A stretch of 64,000 nt of DNA from Chloroflexota bacterium (GCA_028874365.1 JAPPJZ010000009.1:1-64000); one strand, 5' to 3'; positions 49,912 to 58,804 are shown, numbered from the stretch's first letter. Translations and numbers: made by a program. Notes: generated from the letters alone by a model not told the origin.

Positions 49912-51332
49912 CGGATTGTCCCTTCCAGGGCGCTATCGCCGCCGTCGCCGGATTGCCATTCGACCCTGAACAGCTGGATCGACTCACTGAAGCCGCGGAG
50001 CTGATGGACTCCGCGATCCTCGAAGCGGTATCGCCGTCCCTGCAACAGACCGCGGACGAGGTCGGAGACGAGGATTTCTCCGCCTTGCGCCATTGACATG
50101 ATGCGCGCGGCCTGATTCACCGTGGTGCCGTAGAGGTCGTCGGACTCGGCGATCGGCTCGCCGGCGCTGAGCCCGATCCGAACGTAGACATCGCTGTAGC
50201 GCTCGTGGTTGGCCAGTTGACTCTGAATCTGCACGGCTGCCTCGACGCCTGCCGACGCGGCGCCGAACCAGGCCAGGACCCCGTCGCCCATTGTCTTGAC
50301 CTGAACGCCCTGATGGTCACGAATCGCTGTGTGTGTGAGCTGTTCGATCTCGCGCGTGATGGTGCGTGCCTCGTCGTCGCCGAGTCGATCGACCATCGAT
50401 GTCGAGCCTTCGATGTCGGTGAACAATACGGTCCTCGTCGCCTGGCCGGAGGTCTGTGACTGCTGATCGATACCGATGAACTCCTCCATGGCCTCGGCCA
50501 GCTGATTGATCGTCAGCGCCCCGTTCACAAGCACCGAGGTGTCGTCTCGTCCAACCAGGAGCCGGGCACCGCGGATCCGCCGGGCCCAGTCGCGTCCGAA
50601 CGACGCATTCGCATCTTCGAAGCCCTCGCCCTCGGGAGGGATCGAAATCAGCGTCGGCACATCTACGCTTCGCAGTTCGTCACGCAGGTTCAGGCTGCGC
50701 ATCTCCGGAATCAGCCCGAACAGTCGATTCATCGAGGGGTAGTGATGCATCAGTTCCGAGAGGCTTCGCAGTGTGGCTTCGTCCGCGGTCGGCGCGATGA
50801 TCGTCAACAGTGCGCGTCTCGCCGACTCCTCGTGATACTGCCAGCCCAGCCGAAGGAGGTTGCCGATGGTGCCGTCCATGAGCTCGCTGTATTCATCCTG
50901 CGGCGAAGCGGTCGCTGTGTTTGGCAGAATCTGATTGCCAACCATCGGAATCGGCAAGTGCAGCACCATGTGTGTGAAGCGTTCCGGCTCGTTCAACATC
51001 GCGATCACGGCGGCGGGCGTGCCGATGTAGTAGCCCATCAACGCGACCCGCGGCGCGCCCAGCTCACTGACGACCGCCGCCAAATCCATTGCTTCGTCGT
51101 GAAACGATCCGAAGACGCCGTCCCGCTCGGACAAACCGCAGCCGCGCGGATCGAATCGAATCACACGGAAGGATTGTGACAATCGATCCCAGAGTCCGCC
51201 GGGCTCCCAACCGACGTTGAGCGGGAGCATCGGTCCGGTCGAGACGACCAACGGTTTGCCGACGCCGCGTTCGACCCAGGCGATGGCTACATCGTCGTCG
51301 GTGAGGGTGTATTGGACCGATGGAGCGCTCAT
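49908..51332 (-). CDS. Alpha/beta-hydrolase-fold plus class III adenylate cyclase fusion
   Basis: A 474-residue protein. Residues 1-280 have the alpha/beta-hydrolase fold (VIRFDPRGCGLSERDG, VALMGYYIGTPAAV). At the nucleophile elbow the usual GxSxG reads GYYIG (100-104), so the Ser is replaced by Tyr102 and catalysis is unlikely. Residues 298-460 form a class III cyclase catalytic domain: VLFTDIEGSTSMVDRLGD (metal Asp306), VKTMGDGVLAWF (Asp350), VRIGLSAGEP and YGTTVNQAARIM. A dead hydrolase domain sensing a ligand and controlling cAMP synthesis is a fair inference. No membrane segment. It overlaps the UroD-like gene. Confidence 0.9.
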   Translation of the reverse strand: MSAPSVQYTLTDDDVAIAWVERGVGKPLVVSTGPMLPLNVGWEPGGLWDRLSQSFRVIRFDPRGCGLSERDGVFGSFHDEAMDLAAVVSELGAPRVALMGYYIGTPAAVIAMLNEPERFTHMVLHLPIPMVGNQILPNTATASPQDEYSELMDGTIGNLLRLGWQYHEESARRALLTIIAPTADEATLRSLSELMHHYPSMNRLFGLIPEMRSLNLRDELRSVDVPTLISIPPEGEGFEDANASFGRDWARRIRGARLLVGRDDTSVLVNGALTINQLAEAMEEFIGIDQQSQTSGQATRTVLFTDIEGSTSMVDRLGDDEARTITREIEQLTHTAIRDHQGVQVKTMGDGVLAWFGAASAGVEAAVQIQSQLANHERYSDVYVRIGLSAGEPIAESDDLYGTTVNQAARIMSMAQGGEILVSDLVRGLLQGRRYRFEDRGVHQLRGFSESIQLFRVEWQSGDGGDSALEGTIR

Positions 51333-51353
51333 GTTGCGGTCAATCTTGGCTGA

Positions 51354-52103
51354 TCAGATGCCCTGGGTCATGCCGCCGTCGATGACGAACTCGACGCCAT
51401 TCATGTACTCGGAGTCATCCGAAGCAAGGAACAGAGCGAGCTTCGCAACTTCCACAGCCTCGGCGATCCTTCCGTATGGAATCCTGCGTACGAGTTGTTC
51501 GGTGAGACCTTGCTCGATCGCGGGGAGTTGATGCAGCATGGGTGTCTCAATCAAGCCCGGATGAATCGAGTTGACGCGTACCCCAGAGGGCGCGAACTCG
51601 CTCATGGCAACCTTGGTCATGCCACGCACTGCCCACTTCGACGCGGAATAGGCCAATGAACCGGCCCCGCCGCGCATTCCTGCGATCGACGAGATGTTAA
51701 TGATCGATCCTGAGCCAGCCGCACACATGGCCGGCCCCACATGCTTGAGGCCGAGAAAGACGCCAACTTGATTGATATTGATCACCTCCATGTACATCTC
51801 GACCGACAGACTGCCGATCGGCGCCTGGCGGTAGATTCCGGCGTTGTTGATCAAGGTGTCAATCTTGCCGTAGTCCTCCAGCACGTCCTGGACCACGGCC
51901 GTCCACTCGTCTTCACTGGTTACATCGTGGTGTAGGTAGCGGATGCTGTCGCTGGTCGCCGCGGTCGCCTCACCATCGGAATCGAGCACATCGGTAATCA
52001 CGACCGTCGCGCCCTCGTCGGCGAACAGTTGCGCTTCAGCGGCTCCCTGACCACGTGCGCCGCCAGTTATCAACGCTGTCTTGCCTTCGAGTCTCCCGGC
52101 CAT
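51354..52103 (-). CDS. Short-chain dehydrogenase/reductase 7
   Basis: A 249-residue SDR with TGGARGQGAAEA as cofactor loop, ITDVLDSDG, INNAGIY, SSIAG and the catalytic Tyr-Lys in YSASKWAVRG. The end EYMNGVEFVIDGGMTQG is the 3-alpha/20-beta-hydroxysteroid-dehydrogenase-like ending. I choose the ATG at 52103, with GGAAGGA ahead; a 6-codon longer start exists. It is a close paralog of SDR8, sharing also a 24-bp upstream block. Substrate unknown. Confidence 0.93.
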   Translation of the reverse strand: MAGRLEGKTALITGGARGQGAAEAQLFADEGATVVITDVLDSDGEATAATSDSIRYLHHDVTSEDEWTAVVQDVLEDYGKIDTLINNAGIYRQAPIGSLSVEMYMEVININQVGVFLGLKHVGPAMCAAGSGSIINISSIAGMRGGAGSLAYSASKWAVRGMTKVAMSEFAPSGVRVNSIHPGLIETPMLHQLPAIEQGLTEQLVRRIPYGRIAEAVEVAKLALFLASDDSEYMNGVEFVIDGGMTQGI

Positions 52104-52137
52104 GCAGACACGTCCTTCCACATTTCATCGCTTCGTC

Positions 52138-52161
52138 GGAGCCTTAGGGTATCGCTTCGAT
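52138..52161 (-). repeat. Conserved upstream block of SDR7
   Basis: A 24-bp block matching 20 of 24 positions with 53068-53091. Both lie 35 nt upstream of the chosen ATGs of the paralogous SDR7 and SDR8 genes. It may hold a shared promoter or operator, or be just a remnant of the duplication. The adjacent 52165-52209 has a degenerate REP-like CTCTCCC/GGGGAG hairpin. Confidence 0.5.
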
Positions 52162-52283
52162 CTTCACCTCTCCCTCCTCACGGGGAGATGCCGAAGGGGG
52201 CAGGGATCAACTGGGAGCAAGTGTTCGCGCATGGGGCGCTGCGACGACCGAAGGCTCGTGCTTCGTGTCTTCGATCCTGACAG

Positions 52284-53033
52284 TCAGAAACCCTGGGTCA
52301 TGCCGCCGTCGATGATGAACTCGACACCGTTCATGTACTCGGAGTCGTCCGACGCGAGGAACAAGGCCAGGCGCGCAACCTCCTCCGCCCCCGCAAGCCG
52401 GCCGTACGGCACACGCCGGATCAACGCTTCTGCTTGACCTCCCTCGATCATCGGGTGGTGCTCCAGCATCGGCGTCTCAATCAGTCCAGGATGGACCGAG
52501 TTGACGCGGACGCCGGATGGAGCGAATTCGTTCATCGCCACTTTCGTCATGCCGCGCACCGCCCATTTGCTCGCCGTGTAGGCGACCATGGTCGCCGGAC
52601 CGCGCATGCCCGCCACCGATGAGATGTTGACGATCGAGCCCGAGCCGGCTGCTGCCATCACCGGTCCGACGTGTTTCAGGCCGAGGAAGACACCGACCTG
52701 GTTGACGTCGATCACCTGGCGGTAGTCGGCCAACGAGGTCTCGGCGATCGAGCCGTAGCGGAAAATGCCCGCATTGTTGATCAGCGCGTCAATTCTGCCG
52801 TGGTCCTCGAGCACATCCCGCACCACAGCGATCCATTCGTCCTCGTGAGTCACGTCGTGATGCAGATAGCGAACGCTGTCGTGCGAAGATGCCGTCGTTT
52901 CGCCGTCCGAGTCCAGCACGTCGGTGATTATGACGGTCGCGCCCTCTTCAGCGAACAGAGTCGCCTCGGCCGCGCCCTGACCTCGCGCGCCCCCGGTGAT
53001 CAACGCCGTCTTGCCCTCAAGTCGTCCGGCCAT
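52284..53033 (-). CDS. Short-chain dehydrogenase/reductase 8
   Basis: A 249-residue SDR highly similar to SDR7 along its length: TGGARGQGAAEA, ITDVLDSDG, INNAGIF, SSVAG, catalytic YTASKWAVRG and the EYMNGVEFIIDGGMTQG end. The Thr for Ser change next to the catalytic Tyr (YTASK) is conservative. The ATG at 53033 matches the SDR7 start. The pair represents a recent tandem duplication. It lies downstream of the PaaI-like thioesterase gene on the same strand. Confidence 0.93.
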   Translation of the reverse strand: MAGRLEGKTALITGGARGQGAAEATLFAEEGATVIITDVLDSDGETTASSHDSVRYLHHDVTHEDEWIAVVRDVLEDHGRIDALINNAGIFRYGSIAETSLADYRQVIDVNQVGVFLGLKHVGPVMAAAGSGSIVNISSVAGMRGPATMVAYTASKWAVRGMTKVAMNEFAPSGVRVNSVHPGLIETPMLEHHPMIEGGQAEALIRRVPYGRLAGAEEVARLALFLASDDSEYMNGVEFIIDGGMTQGF

Positions 53034-53067
53034 GCCAACACACGCTTCCAACACTCAACCAGTCGAT

Positions 53068-53091
53068 GGAGCCACAGGGTAAAGCTTCGAT
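53068..53091 (-). repeat. Conserved upstream block of SDR8
   Basis: Second copy of the 24-bp block at 52138-52161, at the same 35-nt distance from the SDR8 start codon. Differences cluster in two dinucleotides, leaving AGGGTA and GCTTCGAT intact. Confidence 0.5.
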
Positions 53092-53116
53092 TCCCCGCTC
53101 TCTCCCCCTGCGGTGG

Positions 53117-53545
53117 TCATTCCGGCGGAAGCATCACGTAGGTGCCGTTGCCGTGACCGATGTGCCGGCCTTGTTCGTCGTAGAGGTCGACCGAGCAGTG
53201 GCTCAACGTACGTCCACGGCGGATTACTTCGGCCCGCGCGCGGATGATGTCGCCGTCGAGCGCGCGCAACCAGCGGAACTCCGACTGCGCGGTGATCACT
53301 CGTTCGCCTTCCGCCTGGATCGTGCCCAGCGCGCCGCCCATCGCCGAATCGGCGACCAACAACCAGACGCCGCCGTGGACGATGCCGTACAGGTTGTGCG
53401 TCTTGGCCGATGCAGTCAGTGTGATCTCGCACCAGCCGTCGCCGGCGTCGGTGAAGCGGTAGCCGAGCTCCTGGAACAGCGCGACCGCCTCCATATCACG
53501 GAGCGGTGGGTAACGCCTGAATATCTCCTCGGAACTCAGTGGCAT
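53117..53545 (-). CDS. PaaI-type hotdog thioesterase
   Basis: A 142-residue single hotdog-domain protein. The helix and strand signature HNLYGIVHGGVWLLVADSAMGGAL is that of PaaI/4HBT thioesterases (HGG-x-x-x-x-x-AD), and the RGRTLSHCSVDLYDEQGRHIGHGNGTY end is typical. It would hydrolyse acyl- or aroyl-CoA thioesters in the cytosol as a tetramer. It is on the same strand as SDR7/8 and the DinB genes. The acyl group cannot be predicted. Confidence 0.9.
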   Translation of the reverse strand: MPLSSEEIFRRYPPLRDMEAVALFQELGYRFTDAGDGWCEITLTASAKTHNLYGIVHGGVWLLVADSAMGGALGTIQAEGERVITAQSEFRWLRALDGDIIRARAEVIRRGRTLSHCSVDLYDEQGRHIGHGNGTYVMLPPE

Positions 53546-53560
53546 GAGCGTGCTTGCGAC

Positions 53561-54037
53561 CTAGTCGCGCCGCATCTCGGCTGCGTGCTCGCTGATGTGT
53601 TCGCTCGGGAACGCGAACACGCCACCGACCGTGGTCTCCTGACCGAGTACCAGGCCGCCGTTGCCCCACTCGTCATCGCCGATGCCATCGGCCAGTTGCT
53701 GCATCTTGGCGCAGCCCTCGTCGAACAACGCGAGCACAGAATCCGGGGTCCCTCCGCGCGAACGGATGCGGACATACCACAGGCTGGCAAAGTTGATCAC
53801 CGCCATCAGCGGTGCGGGCGGATTCATGCCTTTGTTCTTACGCAGCCTGGAGAGCGACTGGCCGCCGGCCCCCACTCCGAAGGCGATGTGCCAGCAAAGC
53901 TGCCCGTTGTTCCAACCGGTGTTGTTGCTCTGGCGATTCCACTCGTCTTCCGAGAGCCCCAGTACGAGCTCGCGATACTCCGTCCGCGCTTGCTCGAGCG
54001 CGGCGCGTGCCTCGTCGGCGTTGGTGATCTCTGACAT
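53561..54037 (-). CDS. DinB-like four-helix protein, copy 1
   Basis: A 158-residue DinB/YfiT-superfamily protein. The helical pattern NADEARAALEQARTEYRELVLGLSEDEWNRQS, GWNNGQLCWHIAF (first metal His) and SEHISEHAAEMRRD (the H-x3-H helix) fits metal-binding DinB proteins, some of which are thiol-dependent transferases (bacillithiol, mycothiol). No catalytic activity can be assigned. A paralog lies 82 nt upstream. The two probably arose by tandem duplication. Confidence 0.82.
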   Translation of the reverse strand: MSEITNADEARAALEQARTEYRELVLGLSEDEWNRQSNNTGWNNGQLCWHIAFGVGAGGQSLSRLRKNKGMNPPAPLMAVINFASLWYVRIRSRGGTPDSVLALFDEGCAKMQQLADGIGDDEWGNGGLVLGQETTVGGVFAFPSEHISEHAAEMRRD

Positions 54038-54119
54038 GGTTGAGTCCTCTTCGTTACCGGCTTCGGGGATCGTGAGCCAAGATCACCACCGACCTCAGCG
54101 CAACCGTCGCGCCGGGGGC

Positions 54120-54596
54120 CTAGTCGCGGCGCATCTCGGCCGCATGATCGCTGACGTGTTGGCGCAGGAATCCGAACGAGTTGCCAACGGTCGTCGGCTC
54201 GCCCAGGAACACGCCGCCGTTGCCCCACTCGTCGTCGGCGATGGTATCGATCAACGCGCGTGTCATCGCCAGCCGCTCGTCGAACAGGGCCAGCGCCGAG
54301 TCAGGCGTCGCGCCGCGCGAGCGGATGCGCACCATCCACATGCTGAGGGCATTGAGGACCGCCATTAGCGGAGCGGGCGGCTTCATGTCCTTGTTCTGGC
54401 GCAGCCGGGACACCCTCAGCGTGCCGCCGCTCGCAGTGAACGCGAGGTGCCAACAGAGCTGGGCATTGGTCCAACCGGCGTTGTCGCTCTTGCGGTCCCA
54501 TTCCTCGCTGGACAGATCGAGCACGAGCTCGCGGTATGCCTCGCGTGCCTGATCCAACTCGGCGTGCGCCGCTTCGGCGTCCGTGATCTTAGCCAT
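54120..54596 (-). CDS. DinB-like four-helix protein, copy 2
   Basis: A 158-residue paralog of the previous gene with identical length and the same landmarks: EEWDRKSDNAGWTNAQLCWHLAF, LRQNKDMKPPAPLMAVLNALSMWMVRIRSRGATPDSALALFDE and QHVSDHAAEMRRD. All metal-ligand His positions are kept. The surface differs more than the core. It is preceded by the haloalkane dehalogenase gene on the same strand. Confidence 0.82.
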   Translation of the reverse strand: MAKITDAEAAHAELDQAREAYRELVLDLSSEEWDRKSDNAGWTNAQLCWHLAFTASGGTLRVSRLRQNKDMKPPAPLMAVLNALSMWMVRIRSRGATPDSALALFDERLAMTRALIDTIADDEWGNGGVFLGEPTTVGNSFGFLRQHVSDHAAEMRRD

Positions 54597-54625
54597 CGTG
54601 TCCTGTCCTAGCTACCTGTTCGTTC

Positions 54626-55516
54626 TCAGATGGCCGCGTACCAGTCGCGGATGGCCGCGCCGATCTCGTGGGGCGAGTCTTCCTGGACGAAGTGGTTACC
54701 GGCGACAGTGACTTCAGTCTGGTTGGGCCAACTGCGGCAGAACTCTCGCTGCGCACCGGTCAGGATCGCACCTGGCTCGGCGTTGACGAACAGTTTGGCG
54801 ATGTGCGCCGAGTCGTCCGAGGCGAGGAAATCGGCATAACTCTGGGCGATTTCGGCGACATCGGCCGGCTCGCCGTCAATCGGAATCTCCCGAGGCCAGG
54901 TGAGGGTCGGTCGGCGTGATTCGCCCTCCTCGCGATAGGGCAGCCGGTACACCTCCATCTCCTCCTCGGTCAGACCGCGCAGCACGCTGCCCGGCAGGAT
55001 CCGTTCGACGAACACGTTCTTCTCCAGCACCATCGACTCACCGGCTTCCGAGCGCATGCCCTGGAAGATCCGCGCTGCGGCTTCAGGCCATTCGTCCCAG
55101 GTCACGGGACGGACAATCGCCTCCATGTAGACCAGGCCCTTGACCCGGTCGCGGTGCCGGTTGGCCCAGTGGAAGCCAAGCGCCGAACCCCAGTCGTGGA
55201 TCACAAACGTCAGGTTGTCGCCCAGGTTCATGCCGTCGATCCAGGCGTCGACCCATGCCGCGTGGTCGACGAACCGGTACGACCCTGATGGAGACGAGCC
55301 GGACACGCCCATGCCGATCAGGTCAGGAGCCAGACAACGGCCCGACTCAAACACGTGCGGCATGATGTTGCGCCACAGATAGGACGATGTCGGGTTGCCG
55401 TGGAGGAAGATAATCGGGTCACCGTCGGGATCTCCCTCGTCGACATAGGCCATCGTGGTCTCGCCGATGGTCAGTCGCTTGCGGGGGAACGTGTCGTCGG
55501 CGGAGATATCGGGCAT
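54626..55516 (-). CDS. dhaA: Haloalkane dehalogenase (HLD-II, DhaA/LinB-like)
   Basis: Hydrolyses carbon-halogen bonds in alkyl halides to alcohol and halide. The 296-residue alpha/beta-hydrolase keeps every key residue of subfamily II: halide Asn41 in [12 protein letters not shown], nucleophile Asp108 and halide Trp109 in [12 protein letters not shown], acid Glu132 in YMEAI, and base His275 in [10 protein letters not shown]. The [16 protein letters not shown] cap segment closely follows DhaA. I use the ATG at 55516 with GGAG 5 nt upstream; the longer frame (to 55648) adds residues without homology. No signal peptide. It is divergent from a VOC-protein gene. Confidence 0.93.
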   Translation of the reverse strand: MPDISADDTFPRKRLTIGETTMAYVDEGDPDGDPIIFLHGNPTSSYLWRNIMPHVFESGRCLAPDLIGMGVSGSSPSGSYRFVDHAAWVDAWIDGMNLGDNLTFVIHDWGSALGFHWANRHRDRVKGLVYMEAIVRPVTWDEWPEAAARIFQGMRSEAGESMVLEKNVFVERILPGSVLRGLTEEEMEVYRLPYREEGESRRPTLTWPREIPIDGEPADVAEIAQSYADFLASDDSAHIAKLFVNAEPGAILTGAQREFCRSWPNQTEVTVAGNHFVQEDSPHEIGAAIRDWYAAI

Positions 55517-55592
55517 CGTCACTCCAAAAGGTGCATTGATGGTTGGGGAATCGCTCACAGGCGACGAAAGGATAACAGTGGATGCGGTTAGT

Positions 55593-55607
55593 CTTCGCTC
55601 AGCGAAG
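55593..55607. promoter_or_regulatory. 15-bp palindrome between the dehalogenase and VOC genes
   Basis: CTTCGCT-C-AGCGAAG is a perfect inverted repeat with a 1-nt centre in the 121-bp divergent gap. It is 30 nt upstream of the VOC start and 76 nt upstream of the dehalogenase start, a sensible place for an operator controlling either gene. Confidence 0.35.
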
Positions 55608-55637
55608 CAGTACGAGTGTCGTAGGGAAGGGTCCACG

Positions 55638-56060
55638 ATGGCAGTCACAGGAATGGACCACGTCGCAATCCCGGCTGGCGATCCTGAGGCGCTGATGCGG
55701 TTCTATCGCGCTCTAGGATTCAGCATCTTGCACGAGGCCGAGTGGCGCGCGGGCGACTTCCCCGCCTTCGCTGTCGCGTGCGGCGACCAGAAGATCAACG
55801 TCCACGACCCGAAGCTCTGGCAGAATCCCGACTTTGACCTGCGCGGCCCGACCGCCGAGCCCGGCTGCGGTGACTTTTGCTTCGTCTGGGACGGCACGCC
55901 CGAGTCGGCGTCGGCGGCGATCGAAGCGGCCGGCTGCGAAGTGATCGAGGGTCCCGGTTCGCGTATCGGCGGTCGCGCCACTGGCACGGCCGAAGGAATC
56001 AGCGTCTACACCCGCGACCCCGACGGCAACCTGGTGGAACTGATCTCGTACGGAGACTGA
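55638..56060 (+). CDS. VOC-superfamily (glyoxalase/dioxygenase-like) protein
   Basis: A 140-residue vicinal-oxygen-chelate protein with two beta-alpha-beta-beta-beta repeats. [23 protein letters not shown] opens the first, with the metal His in [25 protein letters not shown] and [15 protein letters not shown] (metal Glu) form the second. GGGAAGGG lies ahead of the ATG at 55638. Members include glyoxalases, dioxygenases and resistance proteins. Activity unassigned. It is followed by the nitroreductase gene. Confidence 0.87.
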   Translation: MAVTGMDHVAIPAGDPEALMRFYRALGFSILHEAEWRAGDFPAFAVACGDQKINVHDPKLWQNPDFDLRGPTAEPGCGDFCFVWDGTPESASAAIEAAGCEVIEGPGSRIGGRATGTAEGISVYTRDPDGNLVELISYGD

Positions 56061-56075
56061 TGGAGGAGTAGCAGC

Positions 56076-56735
56076 ATGGAGTTCTTCGAAGTCATTCAGA
56101 GCGCCCGCGCGATGCGGCGCTACAAGCCTGATCCGATCCCGGAGGACGTGCTGGTCCAGCTCATCGAGGCAGCGCACCTCGGACCGAGCGGCTCGAATCG
56201 TCAGGCCCGGCACTGGGTCGTGGTCCGAGATCCCGAGGTCAAGCAGCAGCTCGCCGACCTCAATCGCGCCGGCGTGTCGAGGTATCTGGAGAACAACCGC
56301 GAGGCCGCCAACCCGCACGTCGATCAGGGCCGCCGCGAGCGTTTCCTCGCCGCTGTCGAACACCAGATGAACCACATGCACGAGGTTCCGGCGATCGTGA
56401 TCGCCTGCGCCGACACGGTGGTCAAGCCGACCGATACGTTCGCCGTCGGCTCGGCCGCGGCAACGGAGGTCTGGGGCGCGGTACAGAACCTGCTGCTTGC
56501 GGCGCGCGCGCTGGAAGTCGGCAGCGTACCGACCACGCTCGCGTTCTTCGGTGGCGGCCGCGAGAAAGCGCAAGAAGTGCTGAATCTACCCGATCACATC
56601 CTGCCCATGGTCCTGATCCCGCTCGGCTGGCCGACCGGCAACTTCGGCCCGATCCGCCGTCGTCCGCTGGACGAGGTCCTGCACTGGGATCGCTACGAGC
56701 ACAAGTCGGATTCGCCGGAGAGGCCAAGGGTATGA
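56076..56735 (+). CDS. Nitroreductase-family flavoprotein
   Basis: A 219-residue FMN-dependent oxidoreductase. The N-terminal RAMRRYKPDPIPEDVLVQLIEAAHLGPSGSNRQARHWVVVRD is the family hallmark (Arg for FMN, PSGSN-Q), with GAVQNLLLAARALEVGSVPTTL and IPLGWPTGN further on. Typically a homodimer reducing nitro, quinone or halogenated aromatics with NAD(P)H. Its end overlaps the MaoC-like gene by 4 nt, suggesting a catabolic operon. Substrate not known. Confidence 0.93.
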   Translation: MEFFEVIQSARAMRRYKPDPIPEDVLVQLIEAAHLGPSGSNRQARHWVVVRDPEVKQQLADLNRAGVSRYLENNREAANPHVDQGRRERFLAAVEHQMNHMHEVPAIVIACADTVVKPTDTFAVGSAAATEVWGAVQNLLLAARALEVGSVPTTLAFFGGGREKAQEVLNLPDHILPMVLIPLGWPTGNFGPIRRRPLDEVLHWDRYEHKSDSPERPRV

Positions 56736-57619
56736 CGACCGAGACCGCGTCCATTGACCTGCGGATGAGCCCGGATGTGGGGCACTACACGATCGCCAGG
56801 TCCTTCGAGGTGACCGCGCGCTCAATCACCGCATTCGCCGGTGGTGTCAACGACTTCAATCCTGTCTACTTCGAGGACGACCGTCCGGGCGGGCTGGTCG
56901 CGCATCCCGGCATGGTCTTTAGCTGGCAATGGAACAGCCGCTTTACACCGGACGTTGAGTATCCGCTGGAGCTCGTCCGACGCGGGGTCCACGCCTGGGT
57001 CGACGTCCAGTTCGAACGACACGCTCGTGAGGGCGACATCATCACCAGCCAGGGCCAGAGCGTCGCGGTCAAGCAGGTCAAGCCCGGTGTGTTGAGCGCA
57101 CAGCGCTTCACGTTTCGTGATAGCCAGGGTGACACCGTCGCCATCATGGATACAGGTGGTATCACCCGCGGGGCCGAGCTGGACGGTGAAGACGCCGAAC
57201 TTGCGGCCGCCCCTCCTCTGCCGCAGTGCTCAACCGACAGCAGCGAGCCGGTATGGTCGACCACATTCCCGATCGACCCGCAAGCGCCGCATGTTTACAC
57301 GGAGTGCGCAGACATTTGGAATCCGATTCACACCGAGCGCAAGGTCGCCCTGGCCGCGGGCCTGCCCGACATCATCCTGCACGGCTCCGCCAACATCTTG
57401 ATCGCGCTACGTGAGGTGATCAACCGCGCTCTTGATGGCGACCCGACCCGGGTCAGCCGCTTCGCCGGTCAGTTCCGGGGGATGGTGATTCCCGGGAGGG
57501 ACGTCACGGTCAACGCTCTCGAGGTCCGCGACGAGGGCGACCGGGAGATCATCTTCTACGAGATGCGCAATCACCGGGGCGAATCGGCGATTACCAACGG
57601 CGTCGTCGTCGCTTCGTAA
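56732..57619 (+). CDS. MaoC-like double-hotdog dehydratase/hydratase
   Basis: A 295-residue protein with two hotdog domains. Residues 20-150 form a FAS1-type N-terminal domain (FAGGVNDFNPVYFEDD). Residues 165-295 have the hydratase 2 motif in ADIWNPIHTERKVALAAGLPDIILHG (Asp-x4-His, with a conserved Gly loop). Such enzymes hydrate enoyl-CoA or related esters reversibly. It is translationally coupled to the nitroreductase (ATGA). CoA transferase, SDR and thioesterase genes nearby make a beta-oxidation-like pathway plausible. Confidence 0.88.
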   Translation: MTTETASIDLRMSPDVGHYTIARSFEVTARSITAFAGGVNDFNPVYFEDDRPGGLVAHPGMVFSWQWNSRFTPDVEYPLELVRRGVHAWVDVQFERHAREGDIITSQGQSVAVKQVKPGVLSAQRFTFRDSQGDTVAIMDTGGITRGAELDGEDAELAAAPPLPQCSTDSSEPVWSTTFPIDPQAPHVYTECADIWNPIHTERKVALAAGLPDIILHGSANILIALREVINRALDGDPTRVSRFAGQFRGMVIPGRDVTVNALEVRDEGDREIIFYEMRNHRGESAITNGVVVAS

Positions 57620-57624
57620 CACCG

Positions 57625-58740
57625 TCACTCAGCGACTGTGTAGCGCTCCAATGCCTCGGGCAGGAACTCGAAGCCCAGACCTGGCGTATTGGGCAGTACC
57701 AGCCGGCCGTCGCGGACGTCGGTCTGGCGATCGATCACGTTGCGGAAGTTGTGTACCTGATCGTCGGGGAAAAACTCGACGTAGGTCGCGTTCGGCGAGG
57801 ACGCCACCAGGTGGCGGTGCAGGTCGTGGAACCAGTGCGGACAGATCGAGACCCCATACGAGGCGGCCGTGCTTGCGATCCGTCGGAACTCGGTGATTCC
57901 ACCAAGGACGGCGGCGTCGGGCTGGAGAATCATCGCCGCGTCCTGGTCCATCAAGTCCTTGAAGCGCCAGCGGCCGACTTCGATCTCGCCGGTCGCCACC
58001 GGTACGCCCGTCCGCTGCGCGAGCTTGGCGTGGAGACCGATGGCGTCGGGTGAGAACGGCTCTTCCATCCAGTAGGGGTTGGACGGCTCATACGCGGCCA
58101 TGTAACGCAGCGCATCCTCGAGGTTTGACCAGGCGTTGTTGGCGTCGAGCATGATGTGGACGTCGGGCCCGACCGCTTCCCGGGCCGCCTGCATTCTCGA
58201 CGCCTCCTCGCGCACCGAGAGGCGACCCACCTTGATCTTCACCGCATCGAAGCCCATCTCGACGTAGCCCAGCAACTCCTGCTGCAGACCTTCGTGTCCC
58301 TTGCCCTCGAGGTAGTAGCCGCCGGAGGCGTAGGCCGGGACCGTGTCCTCGTAGTAGCCGCCGAGCAGTTTGTAGAGAGGCAGACCCGCCGCCTTGGCAT
58401 TGTGATCCCAGAGCGCGATGTCCAGCATCGATAATGCGCGGATCGTCGAGCCCGCGCGTCCGTGCAGCAACGACTCCTGGTACATCTCGGCCCAGAGACC
58501 CTCGACCCGGAACGGGTCCTGGCCGATCAGCAATGGAGCGAACAGGTTGTCGATGGCCGAGGTGACCAACTGCCCGTTGGAGTTGCCCGCATAGCAGAAG
58601 CCGATCCCCGTGTTGCCGTCGTCGCACTCGACTTCGACCACCGGATGGTCTCGGTGGTAGACGGTGCGGTTGGAGAACGAGGTTGGATTGTCGAGCGGAA
58701 TCCGAAGCATGCGCGCGCGAACCGCGGTGATCCTGGTCAT
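57625..58740 (-). CDS. Enolase-superfamily (mandelate racemase group) enzyme
   Basis: A 371-residue enzyme with an N-terminal capping domain and a beta-barrel. Catalytic bases and metal ligands are visible: KIK (Lys168, Lys170), LDANN (Asp199), the MEEP Glu, ATGE (Glu252), LQPD (Asp275) and a His in CPHWFH. A KxK motif with an Asp-His dyad assigns it to the mandelate racemase group, which covers acid-sugar dehydratases and racemases. It abstracts an alpha proton from a carboxylate bound to Mg2+. Substrate not predictable. It is downstream of the ABC transporter permeases on the same strand. Confidence 0.92.
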   Translation of the reverse strand: MTRITAVRARMLRIPLDNPTSFSNRTVYHRDHPVVEVECDDGNTGIGFCYAGNSNGQLVTSAIDNLFAPLLIGQDPFRVEGLWAEMYQESLLHGRAGSTIRALSMLDIALWDHNAKAAGLPLYKLLGGYYEDTVPAYASGGYYLEGKGHEGLQQELLGYVEMGFDAVKIKVGRLSVREEASRMQAAREAVGPDVHIMLDANNAWSNLEDALRYMAAYEPSNPYWMEEPFSPDAIGLHAKLAQRTGVPVATGEIEVGRWRFKDLMDQDAAMILQPDAAVLGGITEFRRIASTAASYGVSICPHWFHDLHRHLVASSPNATYVEFFPDDQVHNFRNVIDRQTDVRDGRLVLPNTPGLGFEFLPEALERYTVAE

Positions 58741-58804
58741 CGAGGTGCTCCTTGAACAAATCGAGGCGGCGCTTCGATGCTATCGCGGCTGGGTGTTCCG
58801 CCGT

